Positions 19,049 to 26,927 of a stretch of DNA of 64,000 nucleotides are shown here, in pieces (position 1 is the first letter of the stretch; each line of letters begins with the position of its first letter). Below the pieces are notes generated by a model. It searched no databases. It was not told where the DNA came from and saw nothing but the letters and a program-made list of their open reading frames with translations. The position numbers and the translations under genes are program-made. Where the stretch lies: the NCBI RefSeq assembly GCF_023074175.1, contig NZ_JADPKS010000069.1, positions 154,585 to 218,584 on the forward strand. The letters are read 5' to 3'. The DNA is from Bradyrhizobium sp. 139 (GTDB lineage Bacteria > Pseudomonadota > Alphaproteobacteria > Rhizobiales > Xanthobacteraceae).

Positions 19049-20740
19049 ATGGGAACGTTGGTTCTGCTCGATCTGATGGGCGGCGTTGCGCTGTTGTTGT
19101 GGGGCCTGCACATGGTCCACAGCGGGATTTTGCGCGCCTTCGGCCCGGACCTGCGGCGGCTGCTCGGCAAGGCGCTCGGTAACCGGTTCAACGCGTTCGC
19201 CGCCGGCCTCGGGCTTACTGCGCTGCTCCAGAGCAGCACAGCAACCGCGCTGATCACCAGCTCATTTGCGGCAGAAGGCCTCGTCAGCCTCGCCGCTGCG
19301 CTCGCCATCATGTTAGGGGCCAATGTCGGCACCACGTTGATCGTTCAGGTGCTGTCGTTCAACATCGCAGCCGTCGCGCCGGTGCTGTTCGTGCTCGGTC
19401 TCGTCGCCTTCCGATCGGGGCCGCGCTCGCGCATCAAGGATATCGGCCGTGTCTTCATCGGCCTCGGCCTGATGCTGCTCTCGCTGCACATCCTGCTCGA
19501 CACGCTGGCGCCGGCGGAGAACGCACCCGGCGTCCGCGTCGTGATGTCGGCCGTCACCGGCGATCCAGTTCTGTGCATCATGATCGCAGCGCTCGTGACC
19601 TGGGCGGTACATTCGAGCGTCGCCAGCGTGCTGCTGATCATGTCGCTGGCCTATTCGCAGTTCATTACGCCTTACGCGGCGCTGGCCCTCGTGCTCGGCG
19701 CCAATCTCGGCAGCGCCATTAATCCCGTGTTCGAAGGCGCCAAGCGCGACGATCCCGCGAGCTACCGCCTGCCGCTCGGCAATCTCGTCAACCGCGTGAT
19801 CGGGATTGCGCTGGTCCTGCCGTTCCTGAGCGTGATCGCCGAGCACATGCACGCCTGGCAGCCCGATCTCGCCAGGATGACGGCGGCCTTCCACATCGCC
19901 TTCAACATCGGCACGGCCGTGATCTTCATCGGCCTGCTCGATACCATGTCGCGCCTGTTGACGCGCCTTTTGCCGGATCGCGTGCAGGAAACCGATCCGG
20001 CCCGGCCGCGCTATCTCGACGAGACCGCGCTTGAGACGCCGTCACTGGCGCTCGCCGACGCCGCCCGTGAGGCGCTGCGCATGGGCGATCTCGTCGAAGT
20101 CATGCTGCGCAAGGTGATGGCGGCGATGATGACGGGCGACCGCACGCTCGTCGACCAGGTCTCGAAGATGGACAATGTCGTCGATAGCCTCGACGAGGCC
20201 ATCAAGCTCTACGTCACCAAGCTGACGCGCGGCAGCCTGGACGAGAGCGAGGGCCGACGCGCGATGGAGATCATCTCCTTCGCCATCAACCTCGAGCATA
20301 TCGGCGACATCATCGACAAGAATTTGAGCGAGCTTGCCACCAAGAAGATCAAGCGCCGCTTCCAGTTCTCGGCCGAGGGCGCCGAGGAGCTTGCCGCCTT
20401 TCACAAGCGCACGATGGAATCGCTGCGGATCGCCTTCGGCGTGTTCATGTCCGGCGATGCCAACGAAGCGCGCAAGCTGCTTGTGGAGAAGACCACGTTG
20501 AGGAACACCGAGCTTGCCGCGGTCGAGCGCCATCTCGATCGCCTGCGCGAGGGCCGCCCGGAGACCATCGAAACCACCTCGCTGCATCTGGACGTGCTGC
20601 GCGATCTGCGCCGCATCCATTCGCACATCTGCTCGGTCGCCTATCCCGTGCTGGATGCGGCCGGCGAGCCCTATCGCAGGCCCGAGGCGGATGCGGTCAC
20701 CCTGCCCGCCTCCGGCGCGACCTCGGCGTTGCCGCGCTAG
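19049..20740 (+). CDS. Na+/phosphate cotransporter (NptA/PNaS family) with C-terminal PhoU-like domain
   Basis: 563 residues. The first about 310 hold two copies of the Na/Pi-cotransporter repeat with the QSSTA motif (LLQSSTATALITS near residue 65) and the paired later repeat VHSSVASVLLIMS. The C-terminal about 220 residues are helical and PhoU-like (EVMLRKVMAAMMTGD, FAINLEHIGDIIDKNL). This fusion architecture is common in bacterial YjbB/NptA proteins, which move inorganic phosphate with sodium; direction (uptake or export) is unresolved. The upstream gap (18893-19048) contains no other gene. No pho-box was recognised. Confidence 0.9.
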   Translation: MGTLVLLDLMGGVALLLWGLHMVHSGILRAFGPDLRRLLGKALGNRFNAFAAGLGLTALLQSSTATALITSSFAAEGLVSLAAALAIMLGANVGTTLIVQVLSFNIAAVAPVLFVLGLVAFRSGPRSRIKDIGRVFIGLGLMLLSLHILLDTLAPAENAPGVRVVMSAVTGDPVLCIMIAALVTWAVHSSVASVLLIMSLAYSQFITPYAALALVLGANLGSAINPVFEGAKRDDPASYRLPLGNLVNRVIGIALVLPFLSVIAEHMHAWQPDLARMTAAFHIAFNIGTAVIFIGLLDTMSRLLTRLLPDRVQETDPARPRYLDETALETPSLALADAAREALRMGDLVEVMLRKVMAAMMTGDRTLVDQVSKMDNVVDSLDEAIKLYVTKLTRGSLDESEGRRAMEIISFAINLEHIGDIIDKNLSELATKKIKRRFQFSAEGAEELAAFHKRTMESLRIAFGVFMSGDANEARKLLVEKTTLRNTELAAVERHLDRLREGRPETIETTSLHLDVLRDLRRIHSHICSVAYPVLDAAGEPYRRPEADAVTLPASGATSALPR

Positions 20741-20781
20741 ACTTCAGTAGGCGTTGGCTAAATCGATGTGAGCCTAGGGTT

Positions 20782-20913
20782 CACCTCTCCCGAAGGGATA
20801 GGTCGGATCGCATCGAAGATGCGATCCGGGTGAGGGGTTACGGTCTCACCGAACGCCGCGGCCCCTCACCCGGATTGCTCCGCAATCCAACCTCTCTCCG
20901 CCGGGGAGAGGTG
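20782..20913. repeat. Palindromic intergenic repeat
   Basis: Outer arms CACCTCTCC (20782-20790) and GGAGAGGTG (20905-20913) enclose a second pair, GGATCGCATC...GATGCGATCC and CCCCTCACCCGGATTG...CAATCC. It fills the gap between convergent genes and may act as a terminator. The same arm sequence is familiar from Bradyrhizobium/Rhodopseudomonas intergenic spaces. Confidence 0.75.
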
Positions 20914-20950
20914 CCGGGCCGACCGCCGCCCCTAACTCAGAACGGCCGTC

Positions 20951-21289
20951 TCAGCGATCCAGCGTCTTCGATGCGGTGCCGTGGTTCTTCCAGATCAGCA
21001 TGATGTTGCGAAGATAAATGATGGTGGCGAACAACTGTCCCATGATGATGACAGGCTCACGCTTCACGACGCCGTAAATCAGGGTCATCAGACCGCCGCC
21101 CATCGAGCAGAACCAGAACGCCATCGGCACCACGCTGTTGCCGGCGCGTTCGCTCGCGATCCATTGCACCAGGAATCGCGCGGTGAAGAACAATTGCGCG
21201 ATCAGCCCGAACGCGAGCCAGAAATCGAACTTGGCGACGAACACGTCGTAGAAATAGTTGCTCGCCGCCTGACCGTATTGAATGATCAT
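20951..21289 (-). CDS. Lipid-A-disaccharide-synthase N-terminal-domain (LAB_N) membrane protein
   Basis: 112 residues with three membrane helices (FWLAFGLIAQLFFTARFLVQW; VVPMAFWFCSMGGGLMTLIYGV; IMGQLFATIIYLRNIMLIW) and the family strings QWIASE and YLRN. Despite the name, LAB_N proteins lack the LpxB catalytic domain. They resemble small multi-helix transporters and often sit beside GT2 polyprenyl-phosphate glycosyltransferases, as here: the ATG overlaps the GT2 stop by four bases. A role in moving or presenting a lipid-linked sugar is inference. It is the last gene of the four-gene envelope cluster. Confidence 0.85.
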   Translation of the reverse strand: MIIQYGQAASNYFYDVFVAKFDFWLAFGLIAQLFFTARFLVQWIASERAGNSVVPMAFWFCSMGGGLMTLIYGVVKREPVIIMGQLFATIIYLRNIMLIWKNHGTASKTLDR

Positions 21290-22020
21290 GCCTTCACCTC
21301 AGTCACATCTGGTGTCGGCTTCTTGCGGCGGATCAGCCACCACACGCCGGCCAGATCCAGGATGCCGATCCACAGCCGGTCGAAGAAACCATAGTTTGAC
21401 ACGCCGGAATGGCGCGGCCGGTCGATCACGTCGACATAGGCGATCTCGTAACCCTCCCGGCGCACCAGCGCCGGCAGGAAGCGATGCAGACCGTCGAAAT
21501 AGGGCAGCATCAGGAACACATCTCGCCGGAACGCCTTGAGGCCGCAGCCGGTGTCACGCGTGCCGTCGTTCAGGATCGACCCGCGCACCCCGTTGGCGAT
21601 GCGCGACTGAAACTTCTTGAAGCCGGTGTCCTTGCGTCCGACCCGCTGACCGGCAGCGAGCCCGACGCGCGGGCTCTTCTCAACCGCCGCGATCAGGTCC
21701 GGCAGGAACGCCGGATTGTTCTGGCCGTCGCCGTCGAGCGTCGCCACGATCGCGCCGCGCGCCGCGCGCACGCCGCTGCGCACCGCCGCCGACTGGCCGG
21801 CCGATTTGGCGTGGCGAAGCTGCCGCAGATTGTTCCGCTGCTGCATGATGGAAGCGAGCCGTTCGCCGGTCGCATCCGTCGAGCCGTCATTGACGTAGAT
21901 GATCTCATAGGCCCAGCGGCCGTCGAGCGCCGCATCGATTTCGGCGATCAGCGGCGCGATGTTGTCGGCTTCGTTGCGCACGGGAACGACGATGGAAACC
22001 GAACGCTGGGACGACGACAA
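21286..22020 (-). CDS. GT2 family glycosyltransferase, dolichyl/polyprenyl-phosphate sugar synthase type
   Basis: 244 residues. GT-A fold: N-terminal VSIVVPVRNEADNIAPL, nucleotide-binding YVNDGSTDATG, metal-site ATLDGDGQNNP (DXD-like) and acceptor region RDTGCGLKAFRRDV. The C-terminus has one hydrophobic stretch (DRLWIGILDLAGVWWLI). Related enzymes (DPM1, ArnC, rhizobial RgtE) link a sugar from a nucleotide donor to a polyprenyl phosphate at the cytoplasmic face. The donor sugar cannot be read from the sequence; mannose or galacturonate would fit the neighbours. The only upstream start in frame is TTG at 22020 and is not backed by a strong ribosome site. Confidence 0.85.
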   Translation of the reverse strand: MSSSQRSVSIVVPVRNEADNIAPLIAEIDAALDGRWAYEIIYVNDGSTDATGERLASIMQQRNNLRQLRHAKSAGQSAAVRSGVRAARGAIVATLDGDGQNNPAFLPDLIAAVEKSPRVGLAAGQRVGRKDTGFKKFQSRIANGVRGSILNDGTRDTGCGLKAFRRDVFLMLPYFDGLHRFLPALVRREGYEIAYVDVIDRPRHSGVSNYGFFDRLWIGILDLAGVWWLIRRKKPTPDVTEVKA

Positions 22021-22083
22021 ATCGAAAGCTCGTGGTTGGAATTGGCCAGCCGCGGGAACCGGCGGCCCGGCAGGCAGCCGCTT

Positions 22084-22929
22084 TTATGGGGCGGATGCCC
22101 CGCGCGCAACCCTTTTGAGGCGGCCCGGGACCGCGTCCGGAAGGGCCACAATGGTGCCATCGGCACGGATGGCGAAGCTCAGCCTTCGGGCCGCGAACCA
22201 GTACCGCACCGCCATGGCGCCGACCATGCCGACCAGGGCACCGGCAACGACATCGCTCGGGTGATGCGCGAGCAGCACCAGCCGCGTCAGCAGGATCACG
22301 ATTGCGTAAGTGAATATGAACACGCGCAGCCGCGGCCACAGTGCCGAGACCGCAAAAGCCAATGCGAACGCCGTCACCGCGTGTCCCGACGGCAGGCTGG
22401 CATAAGCCCCCGTTCCCTCGAACGGTATGAAGTTGAACGGATTGGCCTTGCCGCCGACGAACGGACGTCCGCGGCCGATGAGATATTTCAGGATCTCGGC
22501 GACGAGCACGGGCACGGCAACGGACAGAAACAGGAATTGCAGCCGGGTGCCGAGACCAAGCAGGAGCGTGCGGCGGGTGCCATGCATGCCAGCCGCAACG
22601 AGGGCCACCGCCACAAGCGCCACGGCCAGCACCGAGAGCACATACTCGTCCTTGCCGAAATCCGTGAGGATGCGGATCGACCACAGGCTTGGCGTGCCTC
22701 GCGCCGGCATCAACTGGATCTCGGTCTGATCGAACGCGACCATCAGCGCGATGACCAACGCCGCGCCCGCCATACTGAGCCACAGCGAATGCCGCGCCAG
22801 TTTTCGCGCGGCTTCGGCGCGGCGCGAATGCGAGGGCGTGCGGACAAGCTGCGCCAGGGCACGGCCCGACACTGCGAGCAATTGCGCAGGATAGCTCGCG
22901 CGCGGCGCGATGCCGGTTGGCGCCGACAT
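22084..22929 (-). CDS. PAP2-family membrane phosphatase
   Basis: 281 residues with about six membrane helices and all three PAP2 active-site motifs: KYLIGRGRP, SLPSGHA and RLVLLAHHPSD. The start at 22929 lies one base after the stop of the GT83 gene, which fixes it; the frame runs on upstream without support. PAP2 enzymes act on membrane lipid phosphates; members include LpxE/LpxF (lipid A 1- and 4'-phosphatases) and undecaprenyl-diphosphate phosphatases. Next to a GT83 sugar transferase, a lipid A phosphatase or a polyprenyl-phosphate recycling role are the two best readings. Confidence 0.85.
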   Translation of the reverse strand: MSAPTGIAPRASYPAQLLAVSGRALAQLVRTPSHSRRAEAARKLARHSLWLSMAGAALVIALMVAFDQTEIQLMPARGTPSLWSIRILTDFGKDEYVLSVLAVALVAVALVAAGMHGTRRTLLLGLGTRLQFLFLSVAVPVLVAEILKYLIGRGRPFVGGKANPFNFIPFEGTGAYASLPSGHAVTAFALAFAVSALWPRLRVFIFTYAIVILLTRLVLLAHHPSDVVAGALVGMVGAMAVRYWFAARRLSFAIRADGTIVALPDAVPGRLKRVARGASAP

Positions 22930-22930
22930 C

Positions 22931-24673
22931 CTACTCGGTGCCTTCGGAGCGGAAGATCGAGATCGAGATCGCACGCCCTTGCGAGAAATTGTAGCCGTCG
23001 ATGCGCGCGCCGATCTTGTAACGCAGCCCGGTCGCCTCGGCGCGCTGCACGAAGCTGCGTTCCGAGCGCTGCTCGATCAGCGCAAAACGGCAGCTCCCTT
23101 GCCGCAGGAAATCGGCCGCGCCCGAGCCGTCGGTGAGCAGCGTCTGGGTGCCCGTGAGGAAGACGAGGCTCGGCTCGTGATAGCCGGCAGCAGCCGCCTT
23201 CGGCCCGACGCAGGTGACGTTGCGAAGCGCGCGCGCAACCTCGATGCTCGGAAACAGCGGGGTCAGCGACGGCAGCACGATGCCGTAGACCACGACCGCC
23301 AGCATCAGGGCCGCGACCAGCGCGTTGAGCACCGAACGCTCGGCGCGGTTGTTGTCGTAGAGCCACCAGGCGAACAGGCCGAAGATCAGCGCGGCTGCGA
23401 TGAACGGCCAGGCGACAAAGGCCGGCTGCCGCGTCAGCATCACCGCGCCGACGACGGCGATGATCGAGGCGGCCACGGGGATCGCGAACCACCAGGCCGA
23501 GCCGCGCATCAGCCAGGATCGCGACAGCACGCGCCGCTCCAGCGCGCCGACGGTCAGGATCGCGATCGCCGGGTACAGCGGCAGCACGTAATGCGGCAGC
23601 TTGGTCAGCACCGCCTCGAACACGATCCAGGACGGGACCAGCCAGGCCAGCAGGAACTGCGCCCCGGGCTCGCGCCGCGCCCGCCACACCGCAGGCGCCG
23701 CCATCGCCGCCAGCGGCGCGCCCGGCCAGAACGTGATCCAGAACAGAGCCAGATACAGTCCGGGCGGCGCGCCATGGGATTCCTGGGCCGCTAACTTGCT
23801 CAGCATGTCGCCGCCGACGGAATCGGCGAAGAAGGCATCGCCGGCGCGCCAGAAGATCGCGACGAACCAGGGCAGCACCAGCACCAGCACCCACATCAGG
23901 CCCCAGAGCGGACGCAGCTTCCACAGCCACGAGGCATCGCGGTCCTGGATCGCGAGCGCGACGATGGTCAGTCCGGCGAACATCAGGATCAGGGGGCCCT
24001 TGATCAGGATGCCGACCGCGAGCGCGGTCCAGAAGATCGCGGGCCAACTCCACGGCGGATGCGTCTCGTCCTCCGCGCGCTGCCAGGACAGATAGGCCCG
24101 CGCCATCGCGCCCATCGCGGCGACCACGCAGAACAGCAGCATTGCATCGGTCTTGGCGAGCCGCGCTTCGACGCCGAGCAGCACTGAAGCGGACATCAAG
24201 AGGGCCGCCAGCACGGCGGCGCGCCGCGTGACGAAGCCGAGCGCGGCCCAATAGGTCATGAGCACGGCGCCGGTCGCACCGATCAGCGACGGCAACCGGT
24301 AGACCCAGATGCGCAATTCGGCCCGCGGCAGCCCAAGCGCCGTGGCGGTTTCGACGGCGGCCGACTGCAACCAGTAGATGCCGACCGGCTTCTTGTAGCG
24401 GACGTCCTCCTGGAAGCGGATGTCGATAAAGTCGCCGCTCTCGACCATCTGCTTGGTGGCCTGAGCAAAGCGCGCCTCGTCGCGGTCAACCGGCGGGATG
24501 GTGAAGAAGCCCGGCAGGAACAGCAGCAGCGCGCACAGCAGCAGGAAGGCAACCGCACGGGCATGGCTGGCCGTGACATAGTCGAGCATGAGCACGAGCC
24601 GGCTGCCCGGATTCACGGGCGCTTTCGGCTCGCGCGGCGCTCCGAAACGGGGAGTTGGGTAGGTCTCGGCCAT
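22931..24673 (-). CDS. GT83 (ArnT/RgtF-like) membrane glycosyltransferase
   Basis: 580 residues. After a 40-residue cytoplasmic N-terminus come about 11-12 membrane helices. The first periplasmic loop carries the catalytic acidic pair of the PMT/GT-C fold (PPVDRDEARFAQAT), followed by YKKPVGIYWLQSA, characteristic of ArnT-like enzymes. The C-terminal about 120 residues are periplasmic. These transfer a sugar from polyprenyl phosphate to lipid A or core in the outer leaflet. It is the first gene of the cluster; PAP2 follows after one base. Acceptor and sugar are inferred from family only. Confidence 0.87.
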   Translation of the reverse strand: MAETYPTPRFGAPREPKAPVNPGSRLVLMLDYVTASHARAVAFLLLCALLLFLPGFFTIPPVDRDEARFAQATKQMVESGDFIDIRFQEDVRYKKPVGIYWLQSAAVETATALGLPRAELRIWVYRLPSLIGATGAVLMTYWAALGFVTRRAAVLAALLMSASVLLGVEARLAKTDAMLLFCVVAAMGAMARAYLSWQRAEDETHPPWSWPAIFWTALAVGILIKGPLILMFAGLTIVALAIQDRDASWLWKLRPLWGLMWVLVLVLPWFVAIFWRAGDAFFADSVGGDMLSKLAAQESHGAPPGLYLALFWITFWPGAPLAAMAAPAVWRARREPGAQFLLAWLVPSWIVFEAVLTKLPHYVLPLYPAIAILTVGALERRVLSRSWLMRGSAWWFAIPVAASIIAVVGAVMLTRQPAFVAWPFIAAALIFGLFAWWLYDNNRAERSVLNALVAALMLAVVVYGIVLPSLTPLFPSIEVARALRNVTCVGPKAAAAGYHEPSLVFLTGTQTLLTDGSGAADFLRQGSCRFALIEQRSERSFVQRAEATGLRYKIGARIDGYNFSQGRAISISIFRSEGTE

Positions 24674-24723
24674 TGGTTCCGCTTACGCTGAAACCGCCAT
24701 CGCGACAACCGCTTGAGGCAAGG

Positions 24724-26916
24724 TCATTGAATTCGAATGACAACTGTGTCCGCGGCGCCAGTGGCATCGATGACGGTCAGCCGGGCAAAGCCGGGACCGG
24801 GCGGATCAATCAGGCGCTGGCGGCGTCCGTCGATCTCGCCGAGCGACGTTCCATTAACCATGACGGTCATGGGCAGAACGCCGCCGGCAACCTTCACCGG
24901 CATGGCGGCGCTCCCCTCGCCGCTGGAACGATCGACGTCAATCCGCGAGCCGTTCAGCGGAAACTGGATATGCAGCGCCTGCTCACCGCCGGTCCGCACA
25001 AGCTCCCCCGCCGGGCGGAACCGTCTCAGTGGCAACGGCAATTTGGCGTTGCTGGCGACCAGGGTTCCCTTGGGTGGCTTCGGCAACGGGGCAAGCGTCT
25101 TGCCCGTGCGAGCGAAGGAGTCGAACAGGATCGGCGCGGCGGCGACGCGACCGATCAGCCCGGGAACCGGCGCGCCGTCGGGCCGGCCGACCCAGACCCC
25201 GATCGTCATGCGCCCGTCGAAGCCGACCGACCAGGCGTCGCGATAGCCGTAGGAGGTGCCGGTCTTGAAGGCGATGCGGTTGTGGGCGGCATTTTCGGGC
25301 GGCGGCGTGCCCAGAAGCACGTTGCCGACCTGCCAGGCCGCGACCTGGTCCAGCAGCCGCAGCGGTTCGCGGTCGTCCCTATCAGTCATGAGGTCGCGCA
25401 ACGGCCTGGTGGTGCCGAGCCGGGCGAAACCCGTATAGAGCTGGGTGAGCTCCTGGAGCGTCACACCGACGCCGCCGAGGCCCATGGCGAGCCCCGGCGC
25501 TTCGTCCTTGGGCAAAACCAGATTGCCGCCGGCCTGCCGCAGCCGCGATGCCAGCCGGCTCGCGCCGACGCGGTCGAGCAGCACGATCGCCGGCACGTTC
25601 AGCGACATCTGCAGCGCCTTCTTCACCGGCACAGTGCCCTGGAACGTCATGTCGAAATTTTCCGGCGCATAGGAGCCGAAGCGGACAGGGCGGTCCTCGA
25701 TCAAACTGTCGGGGTGGACGAAGCCGTCCTCGAAAGCCAGCCCGTAGATGAAGGGTTTCAGCGTCGAGCCCGGCGAGCGGACGGCGCGAGTCATGTCGAC
25801 CTGCCCGGCCCGCCTCTCGTCGAAATAATCGGCTGAGCCGACGCGGGCGAGCACGTCGCCGCTCTCATTGTCGACCACGATGATGCCGACCGAGATATTT
25901 GGTCCGAGCGCAGTGGCGCGGTCGCGCGCCAGCGGCTCCAGCACCTTCTGGAGATTGGCATCGAGCGTCAGCTTGATGACCAGCGTGTCCTTGACCGTCG
26001 AAAGCGCGGTGTCGGAGGCATGCGGCGCCAGGATCGGCATTGGCTTGCGCAATTTCGGTACGGGAACGGCTTTCGCCTGCTTCGCATCTTCGAGGCTGAC
26101 CTGATGCTCCTCGACCATGCGGTCGAGCACGCGGTCGCGCGCCTTGCGCGCCGCTTCGGGATAACGATCGAGCCGGCGCGTTTCCGGCGATTGCGGCAGC
26201 GCCACCAGCAGCGCAGCCTCGGCCAGCGACAGCCGCTTCGGCTCCTTGCCGAGATACGCGATCGAGGCTGAGCGGATGCCTTCGAGGTTGCCGCCATAAG
26301 GCGCCAGCGCGAGGTACAGATTGAGGATCTCGTCCTTGCTGAGGCTGCGTTCGATCTCGATCGCGCGTACGATCTGGCGCAGCTTTGCATAGAGCGAGCG
26401 CTGCCGCCGCGGCTCCATCAAGCGCGCAAGCTGCATGCTGATGGTCGAGCCGCCCGAGACGATGTGGCCGCGCGTCCCAAGCTGCAACGCAGCGCGCCCC
26501 AGCGCGAGCGGGTCGAGACCGTTATGCGCGTAGAAGCGCTGGTCCTCATAGGCGAGCAGCAGTTTGAGATAGGTCGGATCGACGTTGGCCTTGGCATCGA
26601 CCGGCAACCGCCAGAGGCCATCGGCCATCGCATAGGCGCGCAGCAGCTTGCCGTTGCGATCCACGATGGTGGTGGAGACCTGGCGCGCCTCGTCGAGCGG
26701 CAGCGGGCCGAGAGCGTAGACCCAGGCGACGAAGGCGCCGATGCCAAGGATGAAGGTGAGCGCGGCGGCAGAGAGAACACGATGGCCCCCGCCCCTTGCT
26801 CCGTCCTGGCCGGGCTTGACCCGGCCATCCACGTCCTTGCCAGCCGCACCAAAGGCCGTGGATGCCCGGGACACGCCCGGGCACGACGACTGAGTATGAG
26901 GCTCAGCTTCGTTCAT
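24724..26916 (-). CDS. pbpC: Penicillin-binding protein 1C (bifunctional peptidoglycan synthase)
   Basis: 730 residues from ATG 26916. A cytoplasmic tail, one membrane anchor (about residues 45-67), a GT51 transglycosylase domain (EDQRFYAHNGLDP, GGSTISMQLAR), a transpeptidase domain (catalytic serine in SPGSTLKP, then SLN at MSLNVP and KTGTSYG) and a C-terminal PBP1C-specific beta domain. Starts are ambiguous: GTG 26931 would overlap the preceding stop as GTGA, and GTG 26943 is also open. Residues about 9-38 are encoded by a palindromic repeat element (26801-26893) and look like translated repeat. The gene follows the alpha-2-macroglobulin gene by 11 bases, the yfhM-pbpC arrangement of E. coli. 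Confidence 0.93.
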   Translation of the reverse strand: MNEAEPHTQSSCPGVSRASTAFGAAGKDVDGRVKPGQDGARGGGHRVLSAAALTFILGIGAFVAWVYALGPLPLDEARQVSTTIVDRNGKLLRAYAMADGLWRLPVDAKANVDPTYLKLLLAYEDQRFYAHNGLDPLALGRAALQLGTRGHIVSGGSTISMQLARLMEPRRQRSLYAKLRQIVRAIEIERSLSKDEILNLYLALAPYGGNLEGIRSASIAYLGKEPKRLSLAEAALLVALPQSPETRRLDRYPEAARKARDRVLDRMVEEHQVSLEDAKQAKAVPVPKLRKPMPILAPHASDTALSTVKDTLVIKLTLDANLQKVLEPLARDRATALGPNISVGIIVVDNESGDVLARVGSADYFDERRAGQVDMTRAVRSPGSTLKPFIYGLAFEDGFVHPDSLIEDRPVRFGSYAPENFDMTFQGTVPVKKALQMSLNVPAIVLLDRVGASRLASRLRQAGGNLVLPKDEAPGLAMGLGGVGVTLQELTQLYTGFARLGTTRPLRDLMTDRDDREPLRLLDQVAAWQVGNVLLGTPPPENAAHNRIAFKTGTSYGYRDAWSVGFDGRMTIGVWVGRPDGAPVPGLIGRVAAAPILFDSFARTGKTLAPLPKPPKGTLVASNAKLPLPLRRFRPAGELVRTGGEQALHIQFPLNGSRIDVDRSSGEGSAAMPVKVAGGVLPMTVMVNGTSLGEIDGRRQRLIDPPGPGFARLTVIDATGAADTVVIRIQ
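26801..26893. repeat. Palindromic repeat element inside the pbpC coding start
   Basis: Arms GGCCGGGCTTGACCCGGCCATCC and GGATGCCCGGGACACGCCCGGGC with a central CCACG...CGTGG pairing. A related element lies at 50996-51095. It lies in frame within the PBP1C cytoplasmic N-terminus. Confidence 0.75.
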
Positions 26917-26927
26917 CCAATTATCGC

